Source of the DNA: Sulfurospirillum diekertiae
GTDB taxonomy: Bacteria; Campylobacterota; Campylobacteria; Campylobacterales; Sulfurospirillaceae
Length of the DNA stretch: 64,000 nucleotides
Reading direction: 5' to 3'
Assembly (NCBI RefSeq): GCF_002309535.1
Contig: NZ_CP023275.1
Location: forward strand, 372,001-436,000
The number at the start of each line of letters is the position of its first letter. The stretch's first letter is position 1. The notes under the pieces were generated by a model. It did not search any database. It was given only the letters and a program-made list of their open reading frames with translations, and was not told the DNA's origin. Shown in pieces: positions 63,036 to 64,000 of this stretch. The position numbers were made by a program, and so were the translations under genes.

Positions 63036-64000
63036 ATGGCGCATATTACGGTAGATGGAACGGTATTAGAGGTTAAAGAGGGTACTTTGTTGATTGAAGA
63101 ACTGCTCGCAAACAAGATTAATATTCCCCATTTTTGTTACCACCCCGCTCTTGGGAAAGATGGTAATTGCCGTATGTGTATGGTCGAAATCGAAGGACAA
63201 AAACGCCCTCAAATCGCCTGTGATACTCCCATTAAAGATGGCATGATTGTTCGTACAAAAGGTGCTTCTATTGACCGCGTTAAACGCTCCATTTTAGAGC
63301 TTGAGCTTATCAACCATCCCATTGACTGCCCCATCTGCGACCAAGCGGGTGAATGTTCCTTACAAAACTACTATATGGATGTAGGGCTTTATGAGAGCCG
63401 TTTAAGTACCCCAAAAACGAGGGGTGAAAAGCATGTTGATTTAGGTGCTAATGTTGTGCTCGATCAAGAGCGCTGTGTGCTTTGTACCCGTTGCGTTCGT
63501 TTCACTAAAAATATTACGAAAACCAATGAATTAGGTGTCCTTTCGCGTGCTGATCACTCTGTTATCACAACCTTCCCAGGCTCTAAACTTTCCAATCCAT
63601 ATGCAATGAATGTGGTCGATCTCTGCCCTGTGGGCGCACTCACCAGCCAAGACTTTCGTTTCCATAAACGGGTTTGGTTTTTACACAGCGAAGAGGCGAT
63701 CTGCAACCACTGTGCCAGAGGCTGTTCTATTTTTGTCGATCATCACAAAGAGAAGTACAAAGACGAGATGGTCTACCGCTATCGCCCGCGCTTCAATGAA
63801 AAAATCAATGGTTATTTTATCTGTGATGCAGGAAGATTGAGTTATACCAACGAAAATGAAAACGCTGACTTTAGTCCTCTGATTCGTGGTATGGTGAGTG
63901 AATATGAGTACGCAGAAGGAAAACTGTTGCGCTTGCTCAAACGCTATCTTGGTAAGATGGTTTTTGTGATCTCTTCCAATCTTTCTTTAGAAGAGATGGT
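63036..64000 (+). CDS. nuoG: NADH-quinone oxidoreductase subunit G-like protein, 3' end outside window
   Basis: 321 codons visible. N-terminal [2Fe-2S] ferredoxin domain (HFCYHPALGKDGNCRMCMVE, ACDTPI), the His-Cys3 cluster HPIDCPICDQAGECSLQN, a 4Fe-4S site (CVLCTRC, later VDLCPVGAL) and the start of the molybdopterin-type domain with CNHCARGC...C. Carries electrons along the peripheral arm of complex I. GAGGA lies 10 bases before the ATG. No nuoF or other nuo gene precedes it; the upstream neighbour is divergent, so this starts an operon. A related hydrogenase or formate dehydrogenase subunit is possible but less likely. Confidence 0.85.
   Translation, partial: MAHITVDGTVLEVKEGTLLIEELLANKINIPHFCYHPALGKDGNCRMCMVEIEGQKRPQIACDTPIKDGMIVRTKGASIDRVKRSILELELINHPIDCPICDQAGECSLQNYYMDVGLYESRLSTPKTRGEKHVDLGANVVLDQERCVLCTRCVRFTKNITKTNELGVLSRADHSVITTFPGSKLSNPYAMNVVDLCPVGALTSQDFRFHKRVWFLHSEEAICNHCARGCSIFVDHHKEKYKDEMVYRYRPRFNEKINGYFICDAGRLSYTNENENADFSPLIRGMVSEYEYAEGKLLRLLKRYLGKMVFVISSNLSLEEM

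Overview
The window looks like a chromosomal segment of a Campylobacterota (Epsilonproteobacteria) member, most likely Sulfurospirillum or a close relative. This is inferred, not looked up. It rests on AT-rich DNA, an FccABC-type periplasmic reductase like that described in Wolinella, a torA-like molybdoenzyme with a monoheme cytochrome as in Campylobacter, a split CetB/CetA-like chemoreceptor pair, a HisKA_4-like kinase, and rpoB and rpoC genes that overlap.

Layout. 1-3.5 kb: phosphoketolase (cut by the window edge), an unknown protein and a dimethylarginine hydrolase. 3.6-8.5 kb: a membrane-bound one-component regulator (dCache-PAS-AraC-GyrI) followed by fccABC, a flavoprotein plus two tetraheme cytochromes that should carry electrons from the quinone pool to an unsaturated organic acid in the periplasm. 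8.5-13.9 kb: a PhoX-like protein overlapping a two-haem-motif protein, a secreted dienelactone hydrolase and small unknowns. 14-22.9 kb: a GGDEF/EAL protein, a lone topoisomerase-type zinc domain, an operon of a glutamate-cyclase-like gene, trxC and a KAP NTPase, a divergent DUF1445 gene, a polysaccharide deacetylase, an exporter, VF530 and an SDR gene flanked by inverted repeats. 23-28.9 kb: livKHMGF, a small coiled-coil membrane protein and yaaA. 29-46.3 kb: tRNA-Thr/Tyr/Gly/Thr, tuf, rpmG, tRNA-Trp, secE, nusG, rplKAJL, rpoB, rpoC, rpsL, rpsG, fusA and tRNA-Arg. 46.3-52.8 kb: a broken EamA gene, a 35-residue Lys/Cys protein, an aldo/keto reductase, a SagB-like protein, a DASS transporter and a MATE exporter. 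53-60.2 kb: a frameshifted TMAO/DMSO reductase gene, its cytochrome, and a response regulator/periplasmic binding protein/kinase operon. 60.2-64 kb: a CZB chemoreceptor, its PAS partner, an unknown anchored protein and the 5' part of a nuoG-like gene.

The most striking signal outside the genes is the 12-base palindrome TTTACATGTAAA, which I found 20 times exactly (plus seven near copies). A rough composition estimate predicts about 0.02. It lies at gene edges, over ribosome binding sites, in hairpin stems, and inside genes in only the two frames that avoid its TAA. I do not know its function. No rRNA, CRISPR array, insertion sequence or prophage was seen.
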